DNA of 64,000 nt from Pseudobutyrivibrio sp. GTDB lineage: Bacteria > Bacillota > Clostridia > Lachnospirales > Lachnospiraceae. A program made the position numbers and the translations under genes. The notes beneath the pieces are model-generated. The model was not told the DNA's origin. It saw nothing but the letters and a program-made list of their open reading frames with translations, and ran no database searches. Positions 8,300 through 18,427 of the stretch are shown one piece after another (positions within the stretch are counted from its first letter, which is position 1; the number at the start of each line of letters is the position of its first letter). The stretch is taken from assembly GCF_015057185.1 (NCBI RefSeq), contig NZ_SVEV01000001.1:62001-126000 (forward strand), read 5' to 3'.

Positions 8300-9748
8300 A
8301 TGAACAAAATACTTTTTGCTGCCAGTGAGTGCGTTCCATTCGTAAAGACTGGTGGTTTGGCTGATGTTTGCGGAGCCTTACCAAAGGAATTTTCTAAAGA
8401 ATACTTCGATGTAAGGGTGGTATTACCATACTATACCTTTATTCCTGAGAAGTATAAAAAAGACTTTAAATACTTAACTAGCTTCCAGATGAACATGGGA
8501 CCACTTGTTGGGACAAAGTATGTTGGGGTTTTTGAATATGAATTAGATGGTGTTACATACTATTTCATAGATAATCATGATTATTTTGATTGCTTTTATC
8601 CTTATTCAGAGGATAGATGGGATCTTGAAAAGTTTATATTCTTTGACAAGGCTGTACTTTCAATGCTTCCACTTATTGGATTTCAGCCAAATCTTATCCA
8701 TTGTCACGACTGGCAAACAGGTTTTATACCTGTATACCTTAAAACGGATTTCCAGGGAGATCAGTTTTTCTGGGGCATGAAGTCTGTTATGACAATTCAT
8801 AATCTTAAGTTCCAAGGAATGTGGGACACAAAAACTGTAGCAGGTATATCAGGCCTATCAATGAACTTATTTACACCTGACAAGCTTGAATACAAAAAAT
8901 GTGGCAATATGCTAAAGGGTGGTCTCGTTTATGCAGACTACATCACAACTGTATCAGCAAAATATTGTGATGAAATTCAGATGCCATATTACGGCGAGGG
9001 CTTAGATGGATTACTTAGAGCTCGTCACTATGATATGCAGGGTATTATTAACGGTATTGATAACGAGGTTTATAATCCAGCTACAGATACTAAAATCTAC
9101 AAAAACTATGACGTTAGCAATTTCAGAAAATACAAAAAGATTAATAAAACTAAGATTCAGCAGGATTTAGGTCTTGAAGTCGATCCTAAAAAATATATGA
9201 TTGGATTGATTTCTCGTTTAACAGATCAAAAGGGCCTTGATCTTATTAATTATTGTATCGAAGGTATTGTTGATGACTTCACTCAGCTTGTTGTTATCGG
9301 AACAGGTGAGTCTAAATATGAGAATATGTTTAGACATTATGCATGGAAATACCCAGAGAAAATTTCAGCAACAATTAGCTATGATGACAATTTAGCACAT
9401 AAATTGTACGCTGCAGCTGACGCATTTTTGATGCCATCTAGATTTGAACCATGTGGACTTACACAGCTTATTTCATTTAGATATGGTACAGTTCCAATTG
9501 TTCGTGAGACAGGTGGCCTTAGCGATACTGTAGAAGCATATAACGAATATATGAAGACCGGTGATGGCTTCTCTTTTGCAAACTACAACGGAGACGAATT
9601 GCTTAATACTGTCAACTACAGTAAATACATATATTTCGATAAGAAAGCTCAGTGGAATAAAATGGTTGAACGAGGCATGAATAAAAATTATTCATGGGCT
9701 GTTCAAAAAGAAAAATATGAGAATATATATAACTATCTAATTGGGTAG
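8300..9748 (+). CDS. glgA: Glycogen synthase (ADP-glucose type, GT5)
   Basis: GlgA transfers glucose from ADP-glucose to the non-reducing end of alpha-1,4-glucan in glycogen storage. The 482-residue product has the N-terminal KTGGLADVCGALPK substrate-binding loop and the C-terminal half typical of GT-B folds, with SRFEPCGLTQL. Two ATGs lie at 8297 and 8300; the second gives better spacing from GAGGGG (8287-8292) and the usual start MNKILFAASE. The TTG at 8285 overlaps that ribosome site and is rejected. No other glycogen gene is adjacent; a terminator follows. Confidence 0.95.
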   Translation: MNKILFAASECVPFVKTGGLADVCGALPKEFSKEYFDVRVVLPYYTFIPEKYKKDFKYLTSFQMNMGPLVGTKYVGVFEYELDGVTYYFIDNHDYFDCFYPYSEDRWDLEKFIFFDKAVLSMLPLIGFQPNLIHCHDWQTGFIPVYLKTDFQGDQFFWGMKSVMTIHNLKFQGMWDTKTVAGISGLSMNLFTPDKLEYKKCGNMLKGGLVYADYITTVSAKYCDEIQMPYYGEGLDGLLRARHYDMQGIINGIDNEVYNPATDTKIYKNYDVSNFRKYKKINKTKIQQDLGLEVDPKKYMIGLISRLTDQKGLDLINYCIEGIVDDFTQLVVIGTGESKYENMFRHYAWKYPEKISATISYDDNLAHKLYAAADAFLMPSRFEPCGLTQLISFRYGTVPIVRETGGLSDTVEAYNEYMKTGDGFSFANYNGDELLNTVNYSKYIYFDKKAQWNKMVERGMNKNYSWAVQKEKYENIYNYLIG

Positions 9749-9760
9749 TATAATAATTGA

Positions 9761-9793
9761 AAAGAGAATAGTTTAATAGCTATTCTCTTTTTG
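9761..9793 (+). terminator. Rho-independent terminator after glgA
   Basis: AAAGAGAATAG (9761-9771) pairs with CTATTCTCTTT (9780-9790) with a T-run included. Confidence 0.85.
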
Positions 9794-9816
9794 ATGAAAT
9801 GTTATGAGGTTATACT

Positions 9817-12504
9817 TTGGCAACAAAAGGGAAGAATAATTCTGTTAGAAAATCAAATAAAGGCCGCAGTACTAAAAAGGCTAATACAAGATCAAAGGCA
9901 CCTAAAAAGGTGGAAGAAGATGATTTTGATGATCCTTTCTTCGCAGATTCAACTAGAGAGATTATTTTGTGGGGATCATTAGGTCTTTGTATTTTATTAT
10001 CTATTAGTAATTTTGGTATAGGTGGTGTGGCTGGTAATGCGGTTGCAGACTTTTTATTTGGTATGTTTGGCATTATCCAGTATCTTCTACCATTCATGGT
10101 AGTTTTTTCTGCATTTTTTATAATTTCAAATTATGGTAATAAGGTAGCAGTGGCAAAGGTTATTGCTGGATTTGTTTTGCTTATTTTTATCAGTTCATTT
10201 GTGGAACTGATTATTAATGGTTCGTCTATTCTAGTTCCAATAGACGCTTTTGATTACGCTCGTACCAATCATAATGGTGGCGGCCTTATAGGAGGGCTTA
10301 TTGTATTTGGAATATATGATAGCTTTGGCCTTTTAGGCGCTTACTTGATTGTTTTAATAGTAATGATTGTGTGTACTATTATCATTATTGAACGTTTCGC
10401 TTTTGATAAAGTACAACGTTCCTCTAGAATACACGCCGATAGAGCGGCTGCAAAGAGAAGAGCACGTAGAGAAAGAATGCTTATGGAGCGTGAGGCTAAT
10501 CAAACACGCTTTAATTCCGATAGACAGGCTATTATCAATAAGATTCAAGGCGATAGAGCTCATGAGCTTGAACAAATGAATCAAAAAGATGGAAACAGAA
10601 TGGATAGAAAGTATTCTGGAATCACATCTAACATTACTCTTTCTAATGATTCTTTAAACACTGGTCTCTCAGGAGATAATGTTGACGAGATTAGATTTAA
10701 TATGGCAGAAGGAGAAAGTGACTTAGAAATCACAAAAACTAGTCGTCATAAACTTAGATCAGGAGAGAAAAAATCTCGAAGTAGTCATAGATTTAAGGAT
10801 GAACCACCTGTTATTTTGCCAGAGGAATGTGAGCAGACAGTGCTTCCTACAGAACCTGTCATTAATACTCCATCCACTCCACCAGTGCAAGAAACAGTAG
10901 AGGAGCCAGTTATTACGCAACCTGTAACTAGAGCAAAAACTGTTAAATCTGTTCAGCCACAGACTACAAAAGAAGAAGAAAAGTCAACTCCAATGCCAGT
11001 TATTAATGCTAATGGAAGCAAAACTAAAAAGGCATTCAAGCTACCACCTATTTCACTTCTTAAGGATGCTAAAAATACTGGTGGTGATTCAAAACAGTAC
11101 TTGGCTGAAATGGCAAATAAACTTCAGCGCACACTTTGTAATTTCGGTGTTCAAGCTAATGTTACAGAAGTTACACTTGGACCTTCTGTGACTCGTTATG
11201 AGCTAGAAATAGCTGAAGGTACCAGAGTTTCAAAGGTTCTGAATCTTCAGGACGACATTAAGCTTAGTATGGCTGTTACTGATGTGCGAATTGAGGCACC
11301 TATTCCTGGTAAATCAGCCATTGGTATCGAAGTACCTAACAAAGTTAAGTCTATGGTTTCCTTTAAGGAATTAGTTTCTTCAAAGGAATTTAAATCAGCT
11401 AAATCAAAAATATCATTCTGTGTTGGCAAGGATATTTCTGGTAGTGTAATTGTCGGAAATATTGAAAAGATGCCTCACTTGCTTATTGCAGGCGCTACAG
11501 GTTCAGGTAAATCAGTTTGTATAAATACTATTATCATGAGTATTCTTTATCACGCTACACCTGATGAAGTTAAGATGATAATGGTTGACCCAAAGATGGT
11601 TGAGCTTTCCGTTTACAACGGAATACCTCATTTGTTACTTCCTGTAATTACAGATGCTAAAAAGGCAGCAGGAGCACTACATTGGGCCGTTAAAGAAATG
11701 ACTGATAGATATGAACTATTGGCTGCTGCTGGTGTTCGTAATCTAGAAGGATTTAATGAAAAGGTAGACTCTAATTCTCTTCCAGAAGAAATTCCAGAAG
11801 AAAAAAGAGTTCGTATGTCACAGCTTGTTATTATCTTAGACGAGGTGGCAGATTTGATGATGGTTGCTGCTGCAGATGTTGAGGATTCAATCGTTAGACT
11901 TGCACAGTTGGCAAGAGCAGCGGGTATCCATCTTATTATTGCAACTCAAAAACCTACAGTTAATGTTATCACCGGCTTGATTAAAGCTAACGTTCCATCG
12001 AGAATCGCTTTTTCTGTTTCAAGCAGTAATGATTCACGAGTTATTTTGGATATGAACGGAGCCGAGGATCTACTTGGCAACGGTGATATGCTTTATGCTC
12101 CTCAGAACCTTTCTAAGCCTATTAGAATTCAAGGTGCATTTGTTAGTGATGATGAAGTAAGCGCTGTTGTTGATTTCTTAAAGAGCAACAATGAGGCCGC
12201 TGATTATAATTCAGATATTGAAGCACAAATTCAAAACTCTGAGGCGTCTAACGGTTCGGTATCAATCTCTGGAGAGCCAGATAATTCTAGAGATCCATTA
12301 TTTGCCGACGCAGGTCGTCTTGTCATAGAAAATCAAAAGGGCTCTATTGGATACCTACAAAGAAACTTTAGAATCGGATTTAATAGAGCGGCTCGTATTA
12401 TGGACCAATTAGCAGAAGCTGGCGTTGTTGGACCAGAAATGGGCACAAAGCCTAGAGAAATTCGCATGGCTATTTCAGAGTTTGAAGAACTAATAAAAGC
12501 ATAG
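9817..12504 (+). CDS. ftsK: FtsK/SpoIIIE-type DNA translocase
   Basis: This is a membrane-anchored hexameric motor that pumps chromosomal DNA through the closing septum (or into the forespore). The 895-residue product has a basic N-terminus, about four membrane helices within residues 45-190, a long charged and Pro-rich linker (about 200-400), then the motor with Walker [11 protein letters not shown] near residue 560, Walker [11 protein letters not shown], and a C-terminal gamma winged helix (about 825-895) of the kind that reads KOPS/SRS sites. The start is TTG at 9817 behind GAGGT. It may work at a dif site such as the one proposed at 47993-48020. Confidence 0.95.
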   Translation: MATKGKNNSVRKSNKGRSTKKANTRSKAPKKVEEDDFDDPFFADSTREIILWGSLGLCILLSISNFGIGGVAGNAVADFLFGMFGIIQYLLPFMVVFSAFFIISNYGNKVAVAKVIAGFVLLIFISSFVELIINGSSILVPIDAFDYARTNHNGGGLIGGLIVFGIYDSFGLLGAYLIVLIVMIVCTIIIIERFAFDKVQRSSRIHADRAAAKRRARRERMLMEREANQTRFNSDRQAIINKIQGDRAHELEQMNQKDGNRMDRKYSGITSNITLSNDSLNTGLSGDNVDEIRFNMAEGESDLEITKTSRHKLRSGEKKSRSSHRFKDEPPVILPEECEQTVLPTEPVINTPSTPPVQETVEEPVITQPVTRAKTVKSVQPQTTKEEEKSTPMPVINANGSKTKKAFKLPPISLLKDAKNTGGDSKQYLAEMANKLQRTLCNFGVQANVTEVTLGPSVTRYELEIAEGTRVSKVLNLQDDIKLSMAVTDVRIEAPIPGKSAIGIEVPNKVKSMVSFKELVSSKEFKSAKSKISFCVGKDISGSVIVGNIEKMPHLLIAGATGSGKSVCINTIIMSILYHATPDEVKMIMVDPKMVELSVYNGIPHLLLPVITDAKKAAGALHWAVKEMTDRYELLAAAGVRNLEGFNEKVDSNSLPEEIPEEKRVRMSQLVIILDEVADLMMVAAADVEDSIVRLAQLARAAGIHLIIATQKPTVNVITGLIKANVPSRIAFSVSSSNDSRVILDMNGAEDLLGNGDMLYAPQNLSKPIRIQGAFVSDDEVSAVVDFLKSNNEAADYNSDIEAQIQNSEASNGSVSISGEPDNSRDPLFADAGRLVIENQKGSIGYLQRNFRIGFNRAARIMDQLAEAGVVGPEMGTKPREIRMAISEFEELIKA

Positions 12505-12521
12505 TAAAGGGAGTTGTATTG

Positions 12522-14192
12522 ATGAAGTCAGACATTCAAATCGCACAGGAAGCAAAAATGGTTCATATCAAGGAGGTTGCAAAGCTACTTGATATTCAGG
12601 AGGATGATTTAGAGCTTTATGGAAAGTATAAAGCTAAGCTTTCTGATGAACTTTTAAGCAAAATTGAAGGTAACAAGGATGGAAAGCTTGTTCTTGTAAC
12701 AGCAATTAACCCTACCCCTGCAGGAGAAGGTAAAACTACTACATCTGTAGGATTGGGACAAGCAATGGGAGTTCTTGGTAAAAAGGCTTGTTTAGCTCTT
12801 AGAGAGCCATCGCTTGGTCCATGTTTCGGTATAAAAGGTGGTGCTGCAGGAGGTGGATACGCCCAGGTTGTACCTATGGAGGATCTTAATCTTCATTTTA
12901 CAGGTGATTTCCATGCGATTACTTCCGCTAACAATTTGCTTGCCGCAATGTTAGATAACCACATTCAGCAGGGAAATTCTCTTGGAATTGATCCACGCCA
13001 AATTGTTTGGAAGAGATGTCTTGACATGAATGATAGAGCCCTTAGAAATATTGTTGTTGGCTTAGGCTCTAAAATGGATGGAATGGTTCGTGAAGACCAT
13101 TTTGTTATTACAGTAGCTTCTGAGATAATGGCAATTCTTTGCCTTGCAAATGATATGCATGATCTTAAAGAACGCTTAGGAAGAATTATTGTTGCATATT
13201 CATTTGATGGAAAGCCTGTTACAGCAGACGATTTACAGGCTACAGGTGCAATGGCTGCATTATTAAAGGATGCTCTTAAGCCAAATTTAATTCAAACCCT
13301 TGAACATACACCTGCAATTGTTCACGGTGGTCCTTTTGCTAATATAGCTCATGGATGCAATTCTGTTAGAGCTACAAAGGCTGCTATGAAGCTTGCAGAT
13401 ATTACAATTACAGAGGCTGGTTTTGGTGCTGATCTTGGTGCTGAGAAGTTCTTTGACATTAAATGCAGAATGGCTGGCCTTAAACCAGATGCTGTTGTTT
13501 TGGTAGCAACTATTCGTGCCTTGAAATATAATGGTGGTGTAGCTAAAGCAGACCTTACTAATGAGAATTTAGATGCTCTTAAAAAGGGTATTGTTAACCT
13601 TGAAAAGCATATTGAAAATCTTCAGAAGTATGGTGTACCTGTTGTTGTTACACTTAATTCATTTGTTACTGATACACAGGCTGAAACTGACTTCGTCAAA
13701 ACTTTCTGCCAGGAAAGAGGTTGTGAATTCGCTCTTTCAGAAGTATGGGAAAAAGGCGGCGAAGGCGGCGTAGAGCTTGCTAAAAAGCTTATTGAGGTTC
13801 TAGAGACAAAGGAAAGCAACTTCAAGCCTATTTATGAAGATTCATTATCATTAAAGGACAAAATTAAAACTGTTGCTACAGAAATATATGGAGCAGATGA
13901 TGTTACCTATTCAGCTGCAGCTGAAAAAGAGTTAAAGAGAATAGAAGAGCTTGGTATGGGCAATTTCCCAGTTTGTATGGCAAAGACTCAGTATTCTCTA
14001 TCAGATGATCCTACAAAGCTTGGCAGACCTGAAAACTTTACTGTTAATGTTCGTGAAGTTTACGCTTCAGCTGGCGCAGGATTTATTGTAGCTGTAACTG
14101 GTACTATAATGACTATGCCAGGTTTACCAAAGGTTCCAGCTGCTAATAACATTGATGTTACAGATGAAGGAATAATTACAGGACTATTCTAA
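12522..14192 (+). CDS. fhs: Formate--tetrahydrofolate ligase
   Basis: Fhs makes 10-formyl-tetrahydrofolate from formate, ATP and THF and feeds one-carbon units into purine synthesis and, in acetogens, the methyl branch of Wood-Ljungdahl. The 556-residue product is normal length and has the P-loop TPAGEGKTT near residue 66. The ATG at 12522 follows AAAGGGAG (12506-12513); an in-frame TTG one codon upstream is a poorer choice. The next gene starts only five bases after the stop. Confidence 0.97.
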   Translation: MKSDIQIAQEAKMVHIKEVAKLLDIQEDDLELYGKYKAKLSDELLSKIEGNKDGKLVLVTAINPTPAGEGKTTTSVGLGQAMGVLGKKACLALREPSLGPCFGIKGGAAGGGYAQVVPMEDLNLHFTGDFHAITSANNLLAAMLDNHIQQGNSLGIDPRQIVWKRCLDMNDRALRNIVVGLGSKMDGMVREDHFVITVASEIMAILCLANDMHDLKERLGRIIVAYSFDGKPVTADDLQATGAMAALLKDALKPNLIQTLEHTPAIVHGGPFANIAHGCNSVRATKAAMKLADITITEAGFGADLGAEKFFDIKCRMAGLKPDAVVLVATIRALKYNGGVAKADLTNENLDALKKGIVNLEKHIENLQKYGVPVVVTLNSFVTDTQAETDFVKTFCQERGCEFALSEVWEKGGEGGVELAKKLIEVLETKESNFKPIYEDSLSLKDKIKTVATEIYGADDVTYSAAAEKELKRIEELGMGNFPVCMAKTQYSLSDDPTKLGRPENFTVNVREVYASAGAGFIVAVTGTIMTMPGLPKVPAANNIDVTDEGIITGLF

Positions 14193-14197
14193 TAATT

Positions 14198-15343
14198 ATG
14201 AAATGCAAAAATTGTGGAGAGGAAATTGAATCAAAGCTTTTGTACTGCCCAAAATGCGGGGAGTCTATTCAGCTTGTGCCTGAATATGATGTTTTGGAAG
14301 AAGAACTTCTATCAAAAGTTGTAGAAGATAAAAACAAATCCAAAGAAAAATTCGCCACAGGCGTATACAAAACAACTGGTTCAGACAAAACAGCTAATTC
14401 TCACAAAAAAGTCGTTGCGCCTAAGGAGGCTATCCTTAGCAAACGTTCATGTATTTTATTAATTACATTTTTACTAATTATAAGTATTGGTGGTACTTGT
14501 TTGATTGCAGCATATGCAAATAAGCATTCTTATGACAATCTTATGAATTCGGCTATAAAGGCAGAGGAAGGTAGTCAATATGCAAAAGCATTGGGCTACT
14601 ACGAAGAGGCTTACAATATTAAGACTGATTCGTACGAGGCGATATACGGCCTTGGTCGAATGTACTTCAAGGTTAAAGAATACAAAAATGCAGTTGAATA
14701 TCTTACAATAGCCTTAAATTACGAGCCTGATAATAAAACGATATATTCATATTTGTTGCAATCATATGTAGCACTAAAGGATTATGATTCTATTCATACG
14801 TTAGCTGATAATGCGCCTAATGAAGAAATCTATTCTATGATTAGTTCATATTTTGTTTCTGCACCGACATTTAGCGATGAAGGTGGCGAATATGATACGA
14901 GTCTTACCATATATTTAAAAGCAAATAATGGAGATCAAATTTTTTATACAACAAATGGCAAAAATCCTGTTACATCAGGAAAGCTTTATTCTGACGGGAT
15001 TACGTTGAAGGAAGGCACTACCGAAATAAAAGCTGTTTCTGTAAACTCAGAGGGCTATTATTCTGATGTTGCTAGCGAAACCTATGTAATAGAATATGCG
15101 GAATTATCTACGCCAGCTGTATCTCCAGAAGCGGGAACATATACAGAATTACAGTATATTTCAATTGCTGTTCCTGATAATGCAACCGCTTATTATACAT
15201 GGGATGGCTCAGATCCTGCAGAGAATGGAATAGAATATACAGAACCATTTCCTATAATTTCAGGAGATAGCGTTTTATCGGTTGTTATAATTGATGCTAA
15301 TGGAAATCAAAGCCCATTATATAGGGGAGAATATCATTACTAA
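14198..15343 (+). CDS. Zinc-ribbon, single-pass membrane protein with TPR and beta-sandwich repeats
   Basis: The 381-residue product starts with a CxxC-N12-CxxC zinc ribbon (residues 3-22), followed by a charged linker and a membrane helix near residues 85-107. Outside the membrane come tetratricopeptide-like helices (about 115-205, with KALGYYEEAYNI and AVEYLTIALNYEPDN) and then two chitobiase-type C-terminal beta modules (about 218-300 and 303-381). The modules carry the hallmark 'tt(d/n)G(s/k)xP' turns, YTTNGKNPVTSG and YTWDGSDPAENG. Cytoplasmic ribbon plus external carbohydrate-like modules suggest an envelope sensor or assembly factor; the function is unknown. It has no clear ribosome site and is probably coupled to fhs. 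Confidence 0.8.
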   Translation: MKCKNCGEEIESKLLYCPKCGESIQLVPEYDVLEEELLSKVVEDKNKSKEKFATGVYKTTGSDKTANSHKKVVAPKEAILSKRSCILLITFLLIISIGGTCLIAAYANKHSYDNLMNSAIKAEEGSQYAKALGYYEEAYNIKTDSYEAIYGLGRMYFKVKEYKNAVEYLTIALNYEPDNKTIYSYLLQSYVALKDYDSIHTLADNAPNEEIYSMISSYFVSAPTFSDEGGEYDTSLTIYLKANNGDQIFYTTNGKNPVTSGKLYSDGITLKEGTTEIKAVSVNSEGYYSDVASETYVIEYAELSTPAVSPEAGTYTELQYISIAVPDNATAYYTWDGSDPAENGIEYTEPFPIISGDSVLSVVIIDANGNQSPLYRGEYHY

Positions 15344-15628
15344 TAATCCTCTAAGATGCAAAGTAATAGCTTAGAAGAAATAGAAAAATGTTACGAAAAA
15401 TAGTTTCACATTTACTTCACAGATAAAGCCAAATTTATACATAATTTAATTGTATGATAACATCATCTCAACAAGAGATACATTTTTCATAACATTATTC
15501 TCCCTTTTTAAAGACACGTCACCGCAGGCGTGTCTTTGTTTTTGCTGTAAATTTCTAGAACCACTAAATGTATGGTTTCTATGTTCATTCTATTGTTAAA
15601 TCCTACTAAATGTTCTAAAATAGGTTAC
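15344..15628 (+). other. Intergenic region with terminator and possible short transcript
   Basis: This 285-base AT-rich gap holds no convincing gene. A TATGAT box lies at 15454-15459 without a good -35, and a strong terminator at 15510-15545 follows 50 bases later, so a very short RNA is conceivable but poorly supported. After the terminator the sequence contains two near copies of CTACTAAATGT. Confidence 0.4.
15510..15545 (+). terminator. Rho-independent terminator upstream of rlmH
   Basis: AAAGACACG (15510-15518) pairs with CGTGTCTTT (15529-15537), followed by GTTTTTG. Confidence 0.85.
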
Positions 15629-16108
15629 ATGAATATTAAGATTCTATGTGTAGGAAAAATCAAAGAAAAGTTTTATACACAGGCAATTGACGAATACTTA
15701 AAACGCCTTTCTAAATACTGCTCAGTAAAGGTTATAGAGGTGGCCGATGAAAAAACTTCAGAGAATGCCTCTGATACTGAAATTAGTATTATTAAAAATA
15801 AAGAAGGAGAGCGTTTATTAAAGCAAATAAATGATAAGGACTTTGTTATAGGGCTAGCTATTCTTGGAAAACAACTTGATTCAGTTGAATTCTCTAAATA
15901 TATCGAGAACCTAGGCATTCAAGGAAATAGTTCTATAGCCTTTGTAATCGGTGGATCATTGGGACTTGCTGACGAGGTGCTTAATCGATGCCAGTTCCAA
16001 ATTTCTTTTTCTAAGATGACTTTCCCTCATCAATTAATGAGAGTGGTGTTATTAGAGCAGATTTATAGAGCTATGCGTATTATGAAAAATGAACCTTATC
16101 ATAAATAA
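15629..16108 (+). CDS. rlmH: 23S rRNA (pseudouridine1915-N3)-methyltransferase
   Basis: RlmH is a SPOUT-class SAM methyltransferase that modifies pseudouridine 1915 in helix 69 of 23S rRNA. The ATG at 15629 gives 159 residues, exactly the family size, beginning MNIKILCVGKIKEKF and ending in the conserved YHK. The SAM-binding knot shows FVIGGSLGL, and the C-terminal SKMTFPHQLMRVVLLEQIYRA is typical. A longer in-frame reading from 15572 is not plausible. No strong Shine-Dalgarno precedes it. Confidence 0.95.
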   Translation: MNIKILCVGKIKEKFYTQAIDEYLKRLSKYCSVKVIEVADEKTSENASDTEISIIKNKEGERLLKQINDKDFVIGLAILGKQLDSVEFSKYIENLGIQGNSSIAFVIGGSLGLADEVLNRCQFQISFSKMTFPHQLMRVVLLEQIYRAMRIMKNEPYHK

Positions 16109-16131
16109 TAGTTTATTCGGAGGGTATCTAC

Positions 16132-17436
16132 ATGAGAATGTATGATTTAATTGAAAAAAAGAAACTCGGCAAAGAGCTTTCTACCGAGGAAATATATGAG
16201 ATAATCAATGGCTATACAAATGATGAAATACCTGATTATCAAATATCTGCACTTTTAATGGCTATTTGTTTTAATGGAATGAGCGTTAGAGAGCGCTATG
16301 ATTTAACAATGGCTATGAGAGATTCAGGCGATATTCTTGATTTATCTTCAATAGACGGGGTTAAAATCGACAAGCATTCTACTGGCGGAGTTGGAGACAA
16401 GGTAACTTTAGTTTTAGGACCAATTATCGCTTCTATAGGCGTTCCTGTTGCCAAAATGAGTGGTAGAGGACTTGGTCATACAGGTGGAACTATTGACAAA
16501 TTAGAGGCTTTTCCTGGATTTAATGTAGCTTTATCTGAAGAGGAGTTTATTAATCAGGTTAACAAAATTAAAATTGCAGTTACTGGTCAGTCTAAAAATC
16601 TTGCGCCAGCAGATAAAAAGCTTTATGCGCTTAGAGATGTAACAGCTACTGTTGATGAGGTTTCACTTATAACAGGCTCAATTATGTCTAAAAAGCTTGC
16701 AGCTGGCACAGACGCTATCGTACTTGATGTTACAGTTGGTGACGGTGCATTTATGAAAAATAAGGATTCAGCACTTGAGCTTGCTCATTCTATGGTTGAT
16801 ATAGGCAAAAGAGCTGACAAGAAAATAGCAGCTGTTCTTACAAATATGGATGAGCCTTTGGGCTTTGCTGTAGGTAATAATCTAGAAGTAATCGAAGCAA
16901 TAAATGCTCTTCAGGGTAAGGGACCTGAGGATTTAATGGAGGTTGTATATGCCTTAGGTTCTCAGATGATTGTTTTCTCTGGCATAGAAACTGATAAAGC
17001 AAAAGCCAAAGCACTTATGGAAAAAGCCATAGAGGATGGCAGTGCATATAATAAATTTATAGAATTTATCGAGGCCCAGGGGGGCGATTCTTCTTTTGCA
17101 AAGGATATTAATAAATTTAAGCCTGCAGAACATATTATTCCAGTTTGTGCAAATGAAGATGGCTATGTTCATGCATTAAAGGCAGAATCTTTTGGTCTTG
17201 CTTCAATGTCACTTGGCGGCGGACGTGAGACCTTTGACGATGTTATAGACATGTCTGTTGGTATTGTATTAAACAAAAAAGTAGGGGATGAAATCAAATC
17301 AGGTGAACCTATTTGCTACATACATGCTAACGATTTAAATAAAGCAAAGAAAGCCGAAGACATGATTAGAAATGCCACAGTTATTGCAAAAGATAATTGC
17401 GGTCACATGCAGTTAATTCTTGATATAGTAGAGTAA
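16132..17436 (+). CDS. Pyrimidine-nucleoside phosphorylase
   Basis: This enzyme phosphorolyses thymidine, uridine and deoxyuridine to the free base and (deoxy)ribose-1-phosphate in nucleoside salvage. The 434-residue product carries the family signature SGRGLGHTGGTIDKLE and the phosphate site KHSTGGVGDK. It fits the Pdp/DeoA group; broad pyrimidine specificity is usual in Firmicutes but is not provable here. CGGAGGG (16118-16124) precedes the ATG. phoH starts two bases after the stop, so the genes are likely coupled. Confidence 0.93.
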   Translation: MRMYDLIEKKKLGKELSTEEIYEIINGYTNDEIPDYQISALLMAICFNGMSVRERYDLTMAMRDSGDILDLSSIDGVKIDKHSTGGVGDKVTLVLGPIIASIGVPVAKMSGRGLGHTGGTIDKLEAFPGFNVALSEEEFINQVNKIKIAVTGQSKNLAPADKKLYALRDVTATVDEVSLITGSIMSKKLAAGTDAIVLDVTVGDGAFMKNKDSALELAHSMVDIGKRADKKIAAVLTNMDEPLGFAVGNNLEVIEAINALQGKGPEDLMEVVYALGSQMIVFSGIETDKAKAKALMEKAIEDGSAYNKFIEFIEAQGGDSSFAKDINKFKPAEHIIPVCANEDGYVHALKAESFGLASMSLGGGRETFDDVIDMSVGIVLNKKVGDEIKSGEPICYIHANDLNKAKKAEDMIRNATVIAKDNCGHMQLILDIVE

Positions 17437-17437
17437 T

Positions 17438-18427
17438 ATGAGCGATTTTTCACTAAACATAAGTATTCCAGCAGAGCACATAGATAATATATTTGGTCAG
17501 TTTGATAAAAATATAAAAACGATCGAAAAAGGGATGAATATTTCATTTGTCCTGCGTGATGATATCATTAAATTACTAGGGGACAAAACCCATGTCGAAC
17601 ACGCTAATATAATTGTTAATGAGTTACTAGAGCTATCAAAGGCTGGGAATATTATTACAACACAGGATGTAAATTACGTTATGTCAATAGAACAAGAAAA
17701 AATTGAAAGTCATGATGTTTCAGGAGCTAGAGGTGAGATTATTTGCCATACTACCACAGGAAAGCCAGTTGCCCCTAAAACATTGGGTCAGAAAAAATAT
17801 GTAGATGCTATTTCGGATAACATGATAGTTTTTGGCGTTGGCCCAGCCGGTACAGGTAAAACATATCTTGCAATGGCTAAAGCTATTACTGCTTTTAAAA
17901 ACGAAGAAGTTTCTAGAATAATTCTTACTAGACCAGCCATAGAAGCAGGAGAGAAGCTAGGCTTTTTACCTGGAGATTTACAGAGTAAGGTTGATCCATA
18001 TTTACGCCCTTTATATGATGCACTTTATCAAATTATGGGAGCAGAAGCATTTCAACGAAATATGGAAAAGGGATTAATTGAGGTTGCACCTCTTGCATAT
18101 ATGAGAGGTCGTACTCTTGACAATGCTTTCATCATATTAGACGAGGCGCAGAATACCACACCTGCTCAAATGAAGATGTTTTTAACCCGTATAGGTTTTG
18201 GCTCAAAGGCTGTTATTACCGGTGATTTAACACAAAAGGATTTACCTGGTGGTGTTAAATCAGGCTTAGATGATGCCATGAAGATTCTTAAAAATATTGA
18301 AGATATTAAAATCTGTACTTTAGATGCCAAAGACGTTGTAAGACATCCTTTAGTCCAAAAAATTGTTAATGCATACGAGGTTTACGACAAAAAAGCTGAA
18401 AATAAATCTAAAAGGACAAAAAAATGA
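17438..18427 (+). CDS. phoH: PhoH family ATPase
   Basis: PhoH is a cytoplasmic P-loop NTPase whose family is linked to RNA metabolism and ribosome maturation, and it is usually next to ybeY. The 329-residue product has Walker A GPAGTGKTY near residue 139, Walker B ILDEAQN and the downstream GxxxQxDLP segment (TGDLTQKDLPGG). Its stop overlaps the start of the next gene by four bases (ATGA), so translation is coupled through the degenerate HD gene to ybeY. Confidence 0.94.
   Translation: MSDFSLNISIPAEHIDNIFGQFDKNIKTIEKGMNISFVLRDDIIKLLGDKTHVEHANIIVNELLELSKAGNIITTQDVNYVMSIEQEKIESHDVSGARGEIICHTTTGKPVAPKTLGQKKYVDAISDNMIVFGVGPAGTGKTYLAMAKAITAFKNEEVSRIILTRPAIEAGEKLGFLPGDLQSKVDPYLRPLYDALYQIMGAEAFQRNMEKGLIEVAPLAYMRGRTLDNAFIILDEAQNTTPAQMKMFLTRIGFGSKAVITGDLTQKDLPGGVKSGLDDAMKILKNIEDIKICTLDAKDVVRHPLVQKIVNAYEVYDKKAENKSKRTKK

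Noticed and set aside
9810..10097. A 95-codon minus-strand open frame over the start of ftsK
   Set aside because: It is antisense to the membrane domain of FtsK, which is well supported by its motifs and TTG start.
15454..15545. A small RNA upstream of rlmH
   Set aside because: There is a -10-like box and a good terminator, but no convincing -35 and only about 75 bases between. It may simply be the terminator of the upstream gene.
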